Below are positions 1 to 12,336 of a DNA stretch of 64,000 nt, in pieces (the first letter of the stretch is position 1; each line of letters starts with the position of its first letter). This DNA comes from Oidiodendron maius Zn. Lineage: Eukaryota; Ascomycota; Leotiomycetes; Myxotrichaceae. The notes under the pieces were generated by a model that worked only from the letters and a program-made list of their open reading frames with translations, did not search any database and had not been told where the DNA came from. The stretch is taken from positions 1,844,721 to 1,908,720 of the forward strand of contig KN832874.1 in NCBI GenBank assembly GCA_000827325.1, in the 5' to 3' direction. The translations under genes and the position numbers were made by a program.

Positions 1-1572
1 CTCTTGCGCTTCCCAGTGTTTTGCTTCAAGTTCCCAGTATTGTTGGATCATTTGAGCGATCATAACACTGTTCCACATCCCCTCTCGTCGCGGACACCGT
101 AATAAGAGCTCCATTGCCGTAGTTCGAATAGAGACAGTAGGACAGTTGATACAGACGTAATAAAGCGGTCCTATCAAGCCCAAATCACTACTGAAAGTAA
201 GCGGCGGCTTTCCATTCTTTGCATCCTGTTCCGCAGCTGCAATTAACGGTCTCGACAAGTTGATGACAATCTGGAAGTCGTTCAAATATTCTAAGAATTT
301 CTCTGCGTTCACTGCTTCGAACAGAGCTCTCATATCACTCATGTCAGGGCGGACACCAGCCATGATTTTCGCCGTCGTGTAATGTATTCTCAAGAGTGCG
401 GCGCCTTGCACTTCTCTGCTGGTGAGATCTTTAATTTTGGATATCATGAATTTATCGAATGCAAGGTTCCAGAGAGACAACTGGGACGCGTATTTGTCGA
501 ATATAGCAAGGCTTTCTGTGGGTTGTAAAGCGATAGGTAGATCTTCACTGCGTATCTTTAAGTCGGCATGCGCTTGGTAGAGAAAAGATAGCTTCGAGGC
601 TTTAATATAGAGGAATGAGAAAATGCACTTACTCCCACATGTAGAATGCCCTAAACAATCCATCCGCAACCTGGTCCAAAGCATTCCGAGCTTCTTCTAG
701 ACTTTCAAATTCTTCTGAAATTATAATCTCTTTCCTAGAGACGTCCATCAACTTTCTAGCAAAAGCTGTCTTATCATGTGTACCTCTTGTTTCAACGTAA
801 ATAATAGACTGTATCGACAATCTTATAAAAAGAGGAGCAATATTGTCCTCAATGATATGATTCCCTGTAGACGACCTCCTCATGTCCCGCAGAATCCTAA
901 GCCCGCTTTGAAGATGGACCATGGCTGATTCGAACCGGCCTCGCAGGCTGTCGAAACAGACAAATAGTATGCAGGACATAAGCGCCGTAAGCGGTTCCTC
1001 CTTCCCGCTTGAAAGAGACCTCCGCAGTGCTCCCATGGCTTTCGCGTACTGATTCAGTGCGAATTGGGATTCTTGCTCCTCCGCTGACAGGGTTGAGGAC
1101 ACTAACCTCTTCCGTGAGAAGTCTTCATGCAATGCTCCTAGAGCTATCACAGCGTGCCGTAAAGAAGGCTTTTGTGCAGAAGCAGCCAGTATAAGTTTTT
1201 CCCAGAATAAAGAATCATAGTAACCAGATAGCTCCGCTGCTGTATTCCGAAGATAGAAATCAAAGCCTCTTTTCTCCTCCGCATTTCCGGGTGTGTGTAC
1301 AGAGATTCGTTGGATGAGGTCTGTAGAGTTGTTGGGTGTTTGACTGGATATCGTAATATCACTACTATACCCATCGCACTTTCGTCCTGTCATCAAACAC
1401 CGCTGACAACTCGGCCTGGATTCATCGCACTTGATTCTCCTTACTCTGATAGTTATGTAAGTTGATTGTCCATCTAGGAGGGTGCAGTGTGAACCTACTT
1501 ACAAGTTCCGCATCCTGTCTTTACCTTTGGACCGCATCGTCGTTTGCGTTGCCGAACCTGATCTATCGCCAT
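1..1572 (-). CDS. Zn2Cys6 transcription factor, 3' end beyond window
   Basis: Fungal zinc-cluster regulator, expected to act in the nucleus. My model has exons 1572-1499, 1445-633 and 547 to the left edge. Splicing the first intron creates a complete cluster: Cys at residues 21, 24, 31, 38, 41 and 48, preceded by a basic stretch (RQRKRR). The second intron (632-548) uses donor GTAAGT and acceptor CAG and keeps the long downstream frame open to position 1. The middle and C-terminal parts resemble the helical C-terminal domain (Fungal_trans_2 / DUF3468 type) usual in C6 regulators. The Met at 1572 is chosen because it precedes the basic stretch and cluster. The target genes are not evident. The neighbour on the right is a MARVEL-like gene transcribed away from it. 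The stop codon lies outside the window. Confidence 0.85.
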
Positions 1573-2236
1573 CTCGCTGATTTAATCAAGTGACATTTTA
1601 CATGCAGTAAGAGTTTAATCTACGGACGGACCTCGAGCCCCGTTCTGAGCTCTATGCTCACCATTCAGTGCAGCTTTTGTTGCCTGTTGGATTTTTTTGA
1701 GGTGGATTTGACGTGGGTCTGCCCCATGAAGGCGCTAGCAAAATGTACGAACAGACGAATCAGAGAGATAGACATGGCTACGTAAGCGGATGAGCAAGCA
1801 TAGATGTGTACGGCCAAGCCTACAAGAAGACTTTCCTATATAAAGGAGATACTGCAATAGGAAGTTTTGTCTAAGAATGTTGCAGATTTGAATTTTCCCG
1901 AGTACTTATAAGTCCAGTCACCGGTGCCAATTAAGTTTTACCACATCCATATCTTCTATGCCATCTTAGGATGCGAAACAACTATTCATTATCTCCTAAA
2001 CAAGTTCACAACGCATTTTACATAACAAAATAACCTCAGAATCTTCGTCTAAAAAGCTAGGCAGTAATAGCATTAAGGCAGATGTAAGTTGTTTCCAACT
2101 TAATTTGAACGTGTTGCTAACTTGTTTAAAAGCCCGAATACAAGAGATACATCCAGCTAGATCGCGTTCCTCATTCTTCAGTTACTTGACGTGCCCGTTA
2201 ACTCCTCCCAAATTCGACCATAGATTGCTTCACATC
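1573..2236. other. Intergenic, shared upstream region of two divergent genes
   Basis: Separates the zinc-cluster gene (-) from the MARVEL-like gene (+). A TATA-like TATATAAAG lies at 1837-1845, about 390 bp before the downstream ATG, which would imply a long leader. No convincing coding sequence. Confidence 0.4.
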
Positions 2237-2826
2237 ATGGCCATGAACATGGCGGAGAACAAAACGCTCGATTATGCCCTGCGAGCGCTGCAGCTCATCT
2301 TCGCTATCATCGTCATGGGAACAGACGGGTACGGTACGTAGAACTAATGCATCCTACTCCGTCAACGCACCGTTGAGTCTGACCCCATCGCCTAGCTATC
2401 CACGTGTTTCGCGGCCACACTGTCTACGAACAATTTGAGTTCGGCAACTTCTACGATTACTACGGCGTCCCTGATGCATGGGGCTTCTTGATGTTCTGCG
2501 CTGCCTGGACAGTTCTGATTGTCATCTTCCACCTCTTTGCCGGAATCAGCTTCGCGGATCGTGCGTTGATTGGCTATATACGTGTCGCCGTCGAGGCTGT
2601 GGCTGTCCTCTCATGGCTCGCTGGTTTCATTGCTGTGGCTGTTCAAATTTCGACCAACACATGTTCGGAGGGAAAAGCCCCATGTGGGTCGATCAAGGCG
2701 GCGACAGTCTTCGGGGCGTTTGAATGGCTGCTATTCATGGTTACCGCAGCCCTGACTGTCATGGTCGTCTTCAACAGCTCTCGCAAGCCAAGAGCTTCTA
2801 CGACCAAACCTGGTGCAGCTGTTTGA
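2237..2826 (+). CDS. Four-TM MARVEL-like membrane protein
   Basis: Predicted 175-residue integral membrane protein from exons 2237-2333 and 2396-2826; the intron (2334-2395) has GTACGT and TAG ends and joins in frame (Gly-Ala). Four hydrophobic segments are visible, at roughly residues 12-31, 52-74, 88-110 and 125-149. A short polar loop with two Cys (NTCSEGKAPCG) sits between the third and fourth, and a basic tail follows (SRKPRAS). This layout matches fungal MARVEL-domain proteins, associated in general with membrane organisation; the exact role is unknown. The ATG at 2237 is chosen because translation there starts just before the first TM segment. An upstream in-frame extension exists from 2105 but lacks an ATG at its start. 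Confidence 0.8.
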
Positions 2827-3486
2827 TCGCCTGAATGTGCTAAGTTAGATATGAAGATTGACAGCAGGATGAGGTTTCTTGTTATAAATAAGATCTAGCT
2901 GTAACAGTATCAACATTAAATGTTGAAATCTGCAGAGGTTGATTTCCCGTCAAACTCATGTGCGGGGTTTATGCCACGTCACCTCTTGCATATAAAGAGT
3001 TGAACGTGTACAGTAACTAAAATGAAGCTCATATTTACGAATTTCAAGGATAATTTGCGCAGTGCAGAGCTCACTATTAGTGGACTAGTATTATGGGCTG
3101 GGGAGTTCTACCTGGAGAGCCAATTATTATACCATATCGACAATTCAAGATGCGGGGATTGCATAGTCGCAAAGGCTCTGCTCAGGAGGCTCTCACCCGA
3201 TTTTGAGAAGTAGGAGATCCAACCATTCAAGATGTTTTCGTTTCCCCCAGCTAGCTAAGCCGAATCCACGTAAGAGATACACCATGGCAGCTATATATCC
3301 CACGTAAAGGATCATTATGAATAACTATGAGTGTACCGGAAGAAGTGACTGACTCGGAAGAAATTGAGCTTCATATGTCATCTTTCCACAACAACGGGTG
3401 TAACAAGGTCTAAGTTCGTGTCTCTAATATACCACTCCTGGGCCTTCTCACAACTCATCAAGAACTTTCTTTTCCCTTCGTAAAAG
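2827..3486. other. Intergenic between convergent genes
   Basis: Holds the 3' flanks of the MARVEL-like gene (+) and the HET gene (-). A 63-codon open frame at 3022-3213 shows no motif. Nothing else seen. Confidence 0.4.
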
Positions 3487-5657
3487 CTAAACTAAAATGA
3501 TTGTATATTTTAGATCACCGTTTGCATCACTGCGCCTGTCCAACCCGCTTTCAGCAGATAGGCTGTCATAGTGATTGCATGATTCCTTCACTCTATCGAT
3601 GGAGAAATCACCGTTTGCTTTGAACACGCCAAGCCGTTTAAACTCACCAACCCCTTTGCCTGTCTGCCTTAGCACTAAGCCTTGGATTATCCGAGTTTGG
3701 AGGTTGTATATAATAGGGAGAAGATACAAAGCCGTCGCATCTCCAGAGAAACCCAGAAGCTTGCCGACGTCTTTAAATCCAGCTTGTGGTATATCCCAAG
3801 ATACGTGTATGTCTGCATCTGCGTCTGGTGCCGATTCAGATGGCATATGAAGCACTAGCCCTCCAATATTATACCTACCCGCAGCTAAAGCCTTGTACCC
3901 AGCTCTTGAAAGCCTCCCTTCTATGACCAAATAACCTCCTTTTACTGGCCCGAATGGAGAGTTCTTTTCTGCTGCCTCAATCTTAATGTCGCGAATCTCA
4001 ACAAGGAGGGTTGGGCCGCTAGAGTTTGCGAGAGTTGGTTGAAAGGTATTGATAATCGGACCATCGATAGAAGCCCATGACCAGCTTGGGGCTGTATAAT
4101 GTCGATTCTCATGCTCACAACGAGGCTCGGGAGAGTACCAAATCAGTTCTGCTGGCAGCATTTTTCTCCAGTGTCCGGCAACATAATCGTCTGTCAATAT
4201 ACCCGACCAGACGGCTGCTAGGCCACTAAGAGCCACTAGTTTGTCATCTTCAAATGAGAGTCGTGATGTTGTGTACATGGATAGAAGTACTTTCCAATTT
4301 TCATATGCGCTTTGCACCTCATTATCGCTGGGTGTCGTGGCAGAGTTCGAGAGTGCTATGGTTTGTGAGACCCATTTCTTTGATGACCGCGGAGGTGCCC
4401 CAAAACCTTCCGGGAACCCTGTTGGAAAGACTTCACAAGCGGCAAGCTCACGGCATTCCCAAAAGAGTTGGTCCAACGCAAAGTGCAGGTTGCAAGGTGA
4501 CAAAAATCGCTCCTGACACACCCAAGCTCGTTGATTCAGCGGCGCATCGTCAATGCTCCTCTGCCAAGTGTCTGTGTCCCAGAAGTAGTACCAAGCTTGT
4601 TCATCGTTTATGCTGCTAGGAAGCAGAAATTTCTGCATTGGAAGCGGATTATGGGAGCGATATAGTCCTTGCGACCCATCCTCAGAAGCCGTAGCAGATA
4701 TGTTGCAACAGCTATAGGCGTATACCTGACCCATAGTAGCTGAGTTCTCTTGCCAGTCCATTAGATCATCTTGAATAATACATAGCGAATCAATCCATAT
4801 GTATCTCACTCCGAGTTTGCCTGCAACTTCTATAGCGTCTTGAAACGTACTCGAAAGTTGATGAATAGGAATGGTATTCATCATTGATGCAAGATTGTCT
4901 TTCAAAAGTCGCATGGGGATAAATTTGCCCCAGCAGTGGCTAAGTGTCACATATTTGCTACCAGCAGTGAGGTCCTTGCTTTCAACCAAGCGCAAATTTG
5001 GAACTTTTTCAATGCCTATGTCTATAAGGCGGCTTGGAATGAATGTTGACGGAGCAGCTCGACATTTTCCATGATTTTTCTCACAACTTTCTACCCACTG
5101 TTTTGCGATCTCCATGCTACTATTGGAAGAGGTGGATTTTCCTAGATATGTATTGTTTATGCCCTCGAATTCTGTTTAATATTAGTTCGGTGACATGGCG
5201 ATGGCTAGATTACGAGGGATATACTTGTAGCTGGGACGATCTCAATTTTAACAGCCGAAATGTATACTCGTTTGTGAGGATCCGGATCTGGAAGCGCCTG
5301 AGTATGCTCCAGCATCAGAAACTCTTTTCCATTTCCTGCTGACCGGCGGTAATGTGCGGTGAACGGTTTACCAGCTCCAATCTTCTCTTGGCTGTTCTCC
5401 CTCAAAATCTTTCGGTCTTGCACTGAGATCTTTTGATAAAACAGTTGACATAGAGGACATCCTTGAGCTGCAGTTGCCTCAAGAAGGTCGTTCGTGCGGT
5501 AGATATTTCTGTCGCGTTTTGCGTCCTTGGCTTCCATTGAACCGTACGCGGTTAATAGGTCTTTGCACCTGTCACATAATGTCGGGTCGAAATCATTAGG
5601 CTGATTGAAATTATAATTTGTGTCGCAAATCTGGTCTACGACTCTGCGGTTACCCAT
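3487..5657 (-). CDS. HET-domain protein (heterokaryon incompatibility type)
   Basis: Predicted 695-residue cytosolic protein of the HET family (PF06985), involved in fungi in nonself recognition and regulated cell death. Exons 5657-5225 and 5141-3487; the intron has GTATAT and TAG ends and gives a phase-1 join (Arg). The N-terminal part carries CDRC and CPLC pairs, as in many HET proteins. The HET core has all three usual blocks: YVTLSHCWG (about residue 210), the block ending YIWIDSLCIIQDD, and RAWVCQERFLS followed by LFWEC. The C-terminal half (PSWSWASIDG and after) is the usual variable region. No N-terminal effector such as HeLo and no repeats are visible. The gene looks intact. Its specific allelic role cannot be read from sequence. 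Confidence 0.9.
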
Positions 5658-6611
5658 TTTCGCTCTTGGAAATATTGTGTATATAGTTCTTAACTCAAAC
5701 TCATTAGGTAGGTACTTAAATATCCTTGCTAGTAGGTATATTGGTAATCAAATGTAACTAAATTAAGTTAACATAAGTTACATCCTTCCCTAGGTAGCGA
5801 AAGACCTGTTGTGCCGAGAAAATTGACAGGTACTTTGACTTTAAGTATCTCAAACTATGCACACATCGAAATCTGTTATATTTTTATATAAGCTGTGTAC
5901 TATAGCCTCTAAACACTCTAAACCCTTACCAAAAATTGCATTCGCATCGTCGCCCTCGCGTCTAATTTGCGAAAGGTCTCGTTTATAGCGCAATAGATCT
6001 TTCTTGCCACAGCTCCACTATTGAGCTCTCATTACTCCTAATACTTATAAAAATGTCTTAGCCGAGCTTTAGTGCCTCACTACTATGCTAGGAATTGTTA
6101 TCGGTGTTGTAGCTACTGTGGCCGCAAATTCATGCAAGGTAACCACGCGTACCTCTAATCAAAGTGACTACCGATTTTTAGTCAGAGCAAAACGACCCCG
6201 CACCTACCGTACAATTAACTTGCGATGCACTTAACTATCTGGATTATAAATTTTCCTCGCAGGGTTTTCTAACTTAAAATTTAAGCAAAATTCATAAGAC
6301 TTATTTAAATATAATATAAAGAGAATTGTATATGGCCTGGGTCTAAAGTGTATTAAATTTTGGACGTAATTGTACAAGTCAGTATAATTGCGCTCGTCTT
6401 TACTTGCCACGTAGCGAAAACTGATTCTACGGCCTCGCCTGTATCTCATAAAGCTGACTACATGACTTACCATGTAAAGGCCACAGTAGTACTTAGTAAC
6501 AACCTTAAGGCATGCGTAAGTTGCTTGTTGTCCTTTCCTTGTCTAACAATTCTTTACCGTGTATATCTCGTTCTGGGACCCAATTCACTAGAAAGAAGCC
6601 ACGCCTATATC
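5658..6611. other. AT-rich intergenic stretch
   Basis: Clearly more AT-rich than the MFS gene that follows. It holds the upstream regions of the HET gene (-) and the MFS gene (+). A 49-codon open frame starting at about 6085 is too short and featureless to call. The frame of the MFS gene is open back to 6360 but without an ATG before the one chosen. Confidence 0.4.
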
Positions 6612-8249
6612 ATGTCAAATGACCCTACGGACTTCACGACCTCCCTTCCCAACCCTGTGCCTTCTGCAAGAGGCGGCTCAGCTATGCCACTCACTCAATC
6701 TCCAGCAACGCACCTAACCACGGGCCGAAACTTGGAAGGCACGCTCTCGGTCGAAGAAGTCGACCCAAATTCGTCGGTCTCCAGGAGTCGAGCGATCGCT
6801 ATTATCTCCTGCATCACCTGCATCTCCGGCATCAGCAACCTGCTCGCCGGGCTGCTAACTGTGTGTATTCCGGTCATCGCTGAGGACCTACACATTCCAC
6901 CCGCATTACAGCTCTGGCCCACCGCTGCCTTCGCGCTCGCCTGTGGCTGCACGCTGCTCCCTTGTGGGGCTGCTGCTGATGTTCTGGGTTGTCGGCGCGC
7001 GTGCCTATTTGGTGGGCTGTTCCAGGCCGCTTGTGCCCTAGGAGCTGGATTGGCAGTCTCGCCAGAACAACTAATTGCGCTACGTGCTACCGCAGGCCTC
7101 GCCACATCCTTCTGTCTACCTGGCGCTGTCGGCGTCGCTGCGCATGTCTTTCCTATCAACAGTAGCCCACGCCGCCGCAGTGTTGCCTTTGCAGCTATGG
7201 GCGGTGGCCAGGCTGTCGGCTTTGGGTTGGGGCTGGCGCTAGGAGGCGTATTTTCCAACACGGTCGGCTGGCGCTGGGGCTTCTATGCCACCGCTCTACT
7301 TAACGGCGCGGTGCTGGCTGTTGCGTTATGGGCGCTACCGAAGAGCGTGGATGGCGGCCCGCTGGGGAAGGCAGCACTCGCACGCCTTGCCCAGGAGGTC
7401 GACTGGGTTGGCGCGTTGCTCATCAGTGCCTGCCTTGCGCTTCTCTCGTATGAGCTAGCCGTGGCCACCAGACCAGGCGCAGAGCGGAGTATGCGTGAGC
7501 CGCTCAATGTCGTGCTACTATGCACGGCATTGGCACTCATATCCACATTCGGCTTGTGGATGCGGCGTCAAACCCGCCTGGGCCACCCGGCACTGATTCC
7601 AAATACGTTATGGGCTAACGTGCCCTTTACTTTCATGTGCATTACCGTGTTCCTGGTCTGGGGTTCTCTTAACGCAAGCGAGCAGCTAACCGCCTTATAT
7701 CTTCAGGACGTTCGTGGCGCCTCGGCCTTAACCGCATCCCTCTACTTTCTGCCAGCCCCAGTCTGTGGCGTAGTGATGAACGTCGCTATCGGTGCATTAC
7801 TCCCGCACTTGCAGCCCTCAATCGCTGTTCCTGCAGCCTGCCTTGTGAGTGGTATTGCACCATTGCTGTTGGCGACCCTATGCCGCGTCGACGGACCTGT
7901 GTATTGGCGGGGAATCTTCCAGGCTATGGCCCTTAACCCACTTGGTGCAGACTTAATTTACACTATCGCCAATCTAGTGATGACGGCCGCATTTCCAGCC
8001 AGAACTCAGGCTCTAGCAGGTGGCGTTTTCAACATGGTAGCTCAGATCGGAAAGAGTGTTGGTATTGCAACGTCAGTAGTTATTGCACGGCAAGTGACAT
8101 CGCAGATAGATAAGGGGGGCACGAAAGAGGCGCTGTTGCTTGGGTATAAGGCCGGCTGGTGGTACAATTGTTCACTAGGCTTTGTCTCGGTTGCTGTGAG
8201 TTTCTGGGGCTTAAGGAGTGTTCGGAAGCTTGAGGTCAAGAGAGAGTGA
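6612..8249 (+). CDS. MFS drug/metabolite exporter (DHA type)
   Basis: Predicted 545-residue plasma-membrane transporter of the major facilitator superfamily, a proton-driven exporter by family. Single exon. After a polar N-terminus of about 60 residues there are about 12-14 hydrophobic segments. Seen in the sequence are the antiporter motif-A region (GAAADVLGCRR), a glycine-rich segment like motif C (GGGQAVGFGLGLALGG) followed by GWRWGFY, and GHPALIP in the middle loop, which is common in 14-TM DHA2 proteins. The ATG at 6612 is preferred because it gives a usual-length N-tail. The coding region is more GC-rich than its AT-rich flanks. The substrate is unknown, and no biosynthetic cluster surrounds it. 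Confidence 0.85.
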   Translation: MSNDPTDFTTSLPNPVPSARGGSAMPLTQSPATHLTTGRNLEGTLSVEEVDPNSSVSRSRAIAIISCITCISGISNLLAGLLTVCIPVIAEDLHIPPALQLWPTAAFALACGCTLLPCGAAADVLGCRRACLFGGLFQAACALGAGLAVSPEQLIALRATAGLATSFCLPGAVGVAAHVFPINSSPRRRSVAFAAMGGGQAVGFGLGLALGGVFSNTVGWRWGFYATALLNGAVLAVALWALPKSVDGGPLGKAALARLAQEVDWVGALLISACLALLSYELAVATRPGAERSMREPLNVVLLCTALALISTFGLWMRRQTRLGHPALIPNTLWANVPFTFMCITVFLVWGSLNASEQLTALYLQDVRGASALTASLYFLPAPVCGVVMNVAIGALLPHLQPSIAVPAACLVSGIAPLLLATLCRVDGPVYWRGIFQAMALNPLGADLIYTIANLVMTAAFPARTQALAGGVFNMVAQIGKSVGIATSVVIARQVTSQIDKGGTKEALLLGYKAGWWYNCSLGFVSVAVSFWGLRSVRKLEVKRE

Positions 8250-10074
8250 GTGAGATGGATTCTGGCTCCTTATTTGTCCAGACTCTAGAATACAGCTTAG
8301 AACAAGGGAGCTTGCGTATGTCATATGTTTTTAATAATTGAATACCCAGAGTCAGAATTAACACTGGTATGGAACTTTGATACTATGAGCTCCCCTTGTG
8401 TTCTCTGCAATCGATCTTTCGGTAGCGACGAAAGTTGGCGACTGTCTTGGAAAATGTCATGCTTCTTGTTTTGCATTTGAAGGCGGAAACTACAATCTGC
8501 GGTTGCGAGACATAAAGAGTGATATATTTCTCCTCATCTGTCTTCTGGAGCTGCGCACGATCCAAGTGAAAACATCGTGAATATCGAGTATGAAGTGGCC
8601 CTGCTTACTTCGAGTTGATTCCGCTAACATCAAACGTAACGGTCACGCGAACAAGACGATAGCATATCTCATCTGAAAACTCTACACTCCCATGGCCTAT
8701 TCGTTGCTCAGCGCAATACCATTCTTTCCCGGAGCAGGCTTGGGCTGCTTCGGTTCTCTCATCTTCTCATCTGTCTCAACTCTCCACTCCCTCGCTAACT
8801 TGCGACGTCCGACCCGCGTGCGTCTCTGTACATGTGCACGGTGGACTACCGTCTTGTATAGATGCAGCCAGAAGTTAGACTTGCAGGACTGGGCGCGGGC
8901 AAAATAATATTATGTGCAGTATACACTTAGCTAGAGGATTTGTAGGAATAGACATGAAAAGAACACGAGTATGCCTTCTTGATAGTAGTCTTAGTGCGCT
9001 AGGTTACCACTTGACGACCATATTGGGACTGAGGTGGGTGTGCGCGCGGCAGAAGAGGTTATTCCCGAGGCAGTGGCGCGTGCTGGTATGCATACTATCG
9101 AGTTTTTCAAACGTTTAACCGACTGAAGGGAGCCGCGCCCGCCTCTCTGAGAGGAAGATAAAGAATAGTAACGAATGGGTGCATCGTATAGGCATCAAAG
9201 ATATAGAGCACTAACAATGTAGACCTTAGACGAATATGAAGTGAGCGGATAACATGATGGTTGAGGGTTAGTGATCAGATAGAGACACCTTTCTAGATCT
9301 GTTAAGGGTTAGTGATCAGATATAGGCCTTTCTAGAACTGTTCCGGGATAAAACGAAGAGATAAGACTCCACTCTTGTTATCTTGAATGGCAACACGTCA
9401 TACTGCCTAAACAAAGGCAGACCCGTGACGAAGGAGCGCTTGAATTGGCAAATTCTTCCATACTGCAGGAAAAAAAGATACGGCTCAATGTGGGCTGAGG
9501 AACCGAGGAGCTGAGACGTTCAGTTGTCGCGTACGTTGCTGCTCTACACGGGGGCAGGGAAGGGGCAAAAGCACAACGTCAAAAGAGGACACCATGGGCT
9601 TTATGCGTACCAAACGAAGCAGAAATCTTTAGGGACTCTAGCGATAGCAGAATTGTCCTCTGCTTCTCATTTACTGGAAGGAAAAAGAGAAAAAGCCCAA
9701 ATTCCTTAAAGGACTGTCGTTGAAGGTGGTAGCGCCAAGAAACGGAGTTTGCATCAAGGTGGGGTGCAGCGGAATATGCAGAGCGTGTCTCGGGCAAGCG
9801 GGATTGGCTATCGCTCTGTGAGAGATGTTTCATGCTCCGATATGCGGATCTTTTGAATACCGTATTTAGTTCTTCTTTCCCGTAGTTTAAGCTTGGGACT
9901 GAGAAACTATCCCCCCAGGTAGGCTTTCTAATTTAAGGATAAACCTCTTATCCACCCCTTTCTGTTAGTAATAAATGTTTCGTATATATCGATGATGAGA
10001 TATTGAGCTGTAAAGGTGTATGTAAAGTTATATATTGCTTCTGCTCCAAATTGTCGTCTAGCCCTGCTCCGAGC
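8250..10074. other. Long intergenic region with a short tandem repeat
   Basis: No supportable gene. Small open frames at 8692-8907, 8912-9118 and 9524-9709 lack motifs and look like chance. The only structure seen is the two-copy repeat at 9265-9342. Confidence 0.4.
9265..9342. repeat. Two-copy tandem repeat, about 40 bp unit
   Basis: Copies at 9265-9303 and 9306-9342. Both begin GGGTTAGTGATCAGATA and end CTAGAxCTGTT (the second is slightly shorter in the middle). No gene overlaps it. Confidence 0.7.
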
Positions 10075-11562
10075 ATGCAATCGCCAGGAGGTATGGCTGT
10101 CATTCCGAATGAAGATATTTTCAATCCCGAGGTAGCCTACAACTTCTAATTCTCAATTTCAGCAAGGTTTTACTAAATACCCTATTGATACATCTAGCAT
10201 ATCATCCACCCACGAAGAAGTTCTCGCTTCATGACCTGAAGCTGAAACCCAAACCAACCTCAACCGAGATCGCCGCCACGGTTCCTTTCCCAATACTATC
10301 TCAAGAAGGCGTGCGAGCTTATCGCCGCTCACTATTTCAAGCAAATGTACTCAAGAATTGCGCATCGAGTCCTTATCCAGGCACACTCGTTTTACGAAAT
10401 GCCGCCGAGCACTCCAAATTCATTAACGATTTCTGGACGCACCCTGTGACATGTCGCATAGTATCAGAAGCCGCTGGGGTGCCACTGTCCATCATCATGC
10501 GTACAGAAATTGGGCATACAAATATCCAGGGGCATGGCTCTACAGTCGATGAAATGCTGGTGGAATTAAGTGTCGAGCCGGACGCAACAAAAACAGAGCT
10601 GACCGAGGAAGAGAAAGCTTACGATCCTTTAGTGGGAGAATCAATAATTCCATGGCAGTATGTATTAATATCTCTTATCCTTTCATGAGCTTTTGCCAAC
10701 TGATATAGCTATGATTCTTTTCCATATGTGTGTGTCCTTATGTTGAGCAACACTGAAGGGATGATCGGGGGAGAAACATATATCAAAGGGGGGGACGGTA
10801 TCCCAGTCAAGGTGACATTCCTACTCCCTAGTTAATGTCTTGCTATATATTTTGTGTATTAATTGTCAACAGGTTGAAGGACCAGCTATAGGCTGGGCAG
10901 TCGTTCTCCAAGGGGGCGAGGTGCAGCATCTCGCGACACGTGGTTTAGGAGTAAAGGAACGCATATCAACCATCACATCATATCGGGCAGATATTCCTCA
11001 GCTCTACGACTCGAGTCACATCAGTAATATCCGTCCGTACAGTGATCTTCAGGTTCTATATAAGGAATGGACCCAATATCGACTACGAAAGATGAAAAGC
11101 GAAATTGAAAGCCTCGAACTTCAAATTGTCAATTCGTGCGGACCTGTAGATGTGTCCCAGGTCCATGAATTTGCAGAGCAACAGATTGCGTATCTTAAAC
11201 GCACGGCGCGCCAGCTTATTCCGTATGAGCATCAAAAGAGCCAGCTTTCAAGATTTGGGCGACTGCGTATTTTTAGAGCTGCAAATGTCTGGGAAAAGGC
11301 AGAGATGCTGCCGACCTTTGATGATTTGGCTTATGGGGCTTCATCAATTGGATGGAGACCAGACAGCCCACTTTGGTTAGACCTTGCAGAGAGCTTAGTG
11401 GAAATAGAACGAGGTAAAGAATTAGAGAGCCAAACGGGCAACTTCAAGTGGGAGAAGAAGCGGAAATTTAGTATGGGAGATGAGCTTCTCCGTCAAGGAC
11501 TTGCAGAGATGTTCCTGGATTGGTTGGATTTCACAGGACTGTACCAGCTGGTCCAGATTTGA
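10075..11562 (+). CDS. Fe(II)/2-oxoglutarate oxygenase-like protein
   Basis: Predicted 446-residue protein from exons 10075-10131, 10167-10657, 10709-10811 and 10873-11562. The HxD iron motif is rebuilt by splicing: CA at the end of exon 2 joins C of exon 3 to give PWHYDSFP (His183, Asp185). It is followed by VCVLMLSNTEGMIGGET and, in exon 4, by AVVLQGGEVQHLATRGLG (His236) and ERISTITSYR (Arg247 or Arg255). This is the order HxD...H...R of the double-stranded beta-helix oxygenase fold. The rest of exon 4 is helical and charged, with no known domain. The family appears widespread but uncharacterised in fungi, so the substrate is unknown. The first intron is short (35 bp) and needs an AAG acceptor, so the first 19 residues are the least certain part. 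Confidence 0.8.
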
Positions 11563-12336
11563 AATATCCGTACAGCTGTACAATATGCTGCCAAACGTCT
11601 ATGTGCAATGCTCTCTATACCGCAAAACTCGCCCTCTTTACCCCCCAATATTTTATTAAATAAAATTCTTATCAATAATTCTTCCCAAATATTTAGAAGA
11701 ACTTTATATACTCTTCAATTTTTTTCATTTAAATTATTTGTATCTTTTTAGAAGCGAGTCAAATGTTGATTTAAGTGCATAGAAAATTATGTTAGGCCTA
11801 ATTTACAAATATAGAGAGCGAGTTTTGTAAACTAGAAGCCGAGATTGGAGAATAGATCTCTAGAGAGCCTCAAAGAAATGAGTGTTCCTAAGACTGAAGT
11901 AGAATACTGATAAAGGAGCGGAGTAATGAGTTGTGAATAGTTATAGATCGAAGCACAAATTTGGGAAAGTGAAGGGACACAGTGCATTGGAATTCTCCGA
12001 AGTAATCACAAGCTTGAATTACTTGAGTTTCCGAGACATGGGTTGGCACACCGGCAGCATTGACGTGCATCGCAAAACTTGAACTGAGAATATCGCGATG
12101 TAGCCGATGAGAACTCATTAGTCCATGAACGCTGGACTGTATAGCTGGCCGCTTTTCGATACAGATGCGGACGGATCGAGCTCAATGCTTAAGAGCAGGG
12201 TCGGTATCATGCGAGGCAAGAATGCTCCTCATAGTCCGAGTGGAGTTGTGGCTGCTGGTATCAAATAGGTTGATTGCATAGTATCTGCCTCGGGTCGAGG
12301 ATCTCGATTTACCTAGGATGTTGATGACGCAGAGCC
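11563..12336. other. Intergenic between convergent genes
   Basis: AT-rich near 11640-11830, with no gene-like frame. Minus-strand open frames at 11888-12118 and 12182-12370 show no motif. Confidence 0.4.

Noticed and set aside
548-632. Apparent frame break in the first zinc-cluster gene
   Set aside because: An intron from 632 to 548 (GTAAGT...CAG) restores the frame; the nearer AAG acceptor would leave a 33-bp intron and a stop.
3022-3213. 63-codon open frame after the MARVEL-like gene
   Set aside because: No motif, no intron partners, and length is common by chance.
6360-6611. N-terminal extension of the MFS transporter frame
   Set aside because: Begins without ATG, is AT-rich unlike the gene, and would add an atypical long leader.
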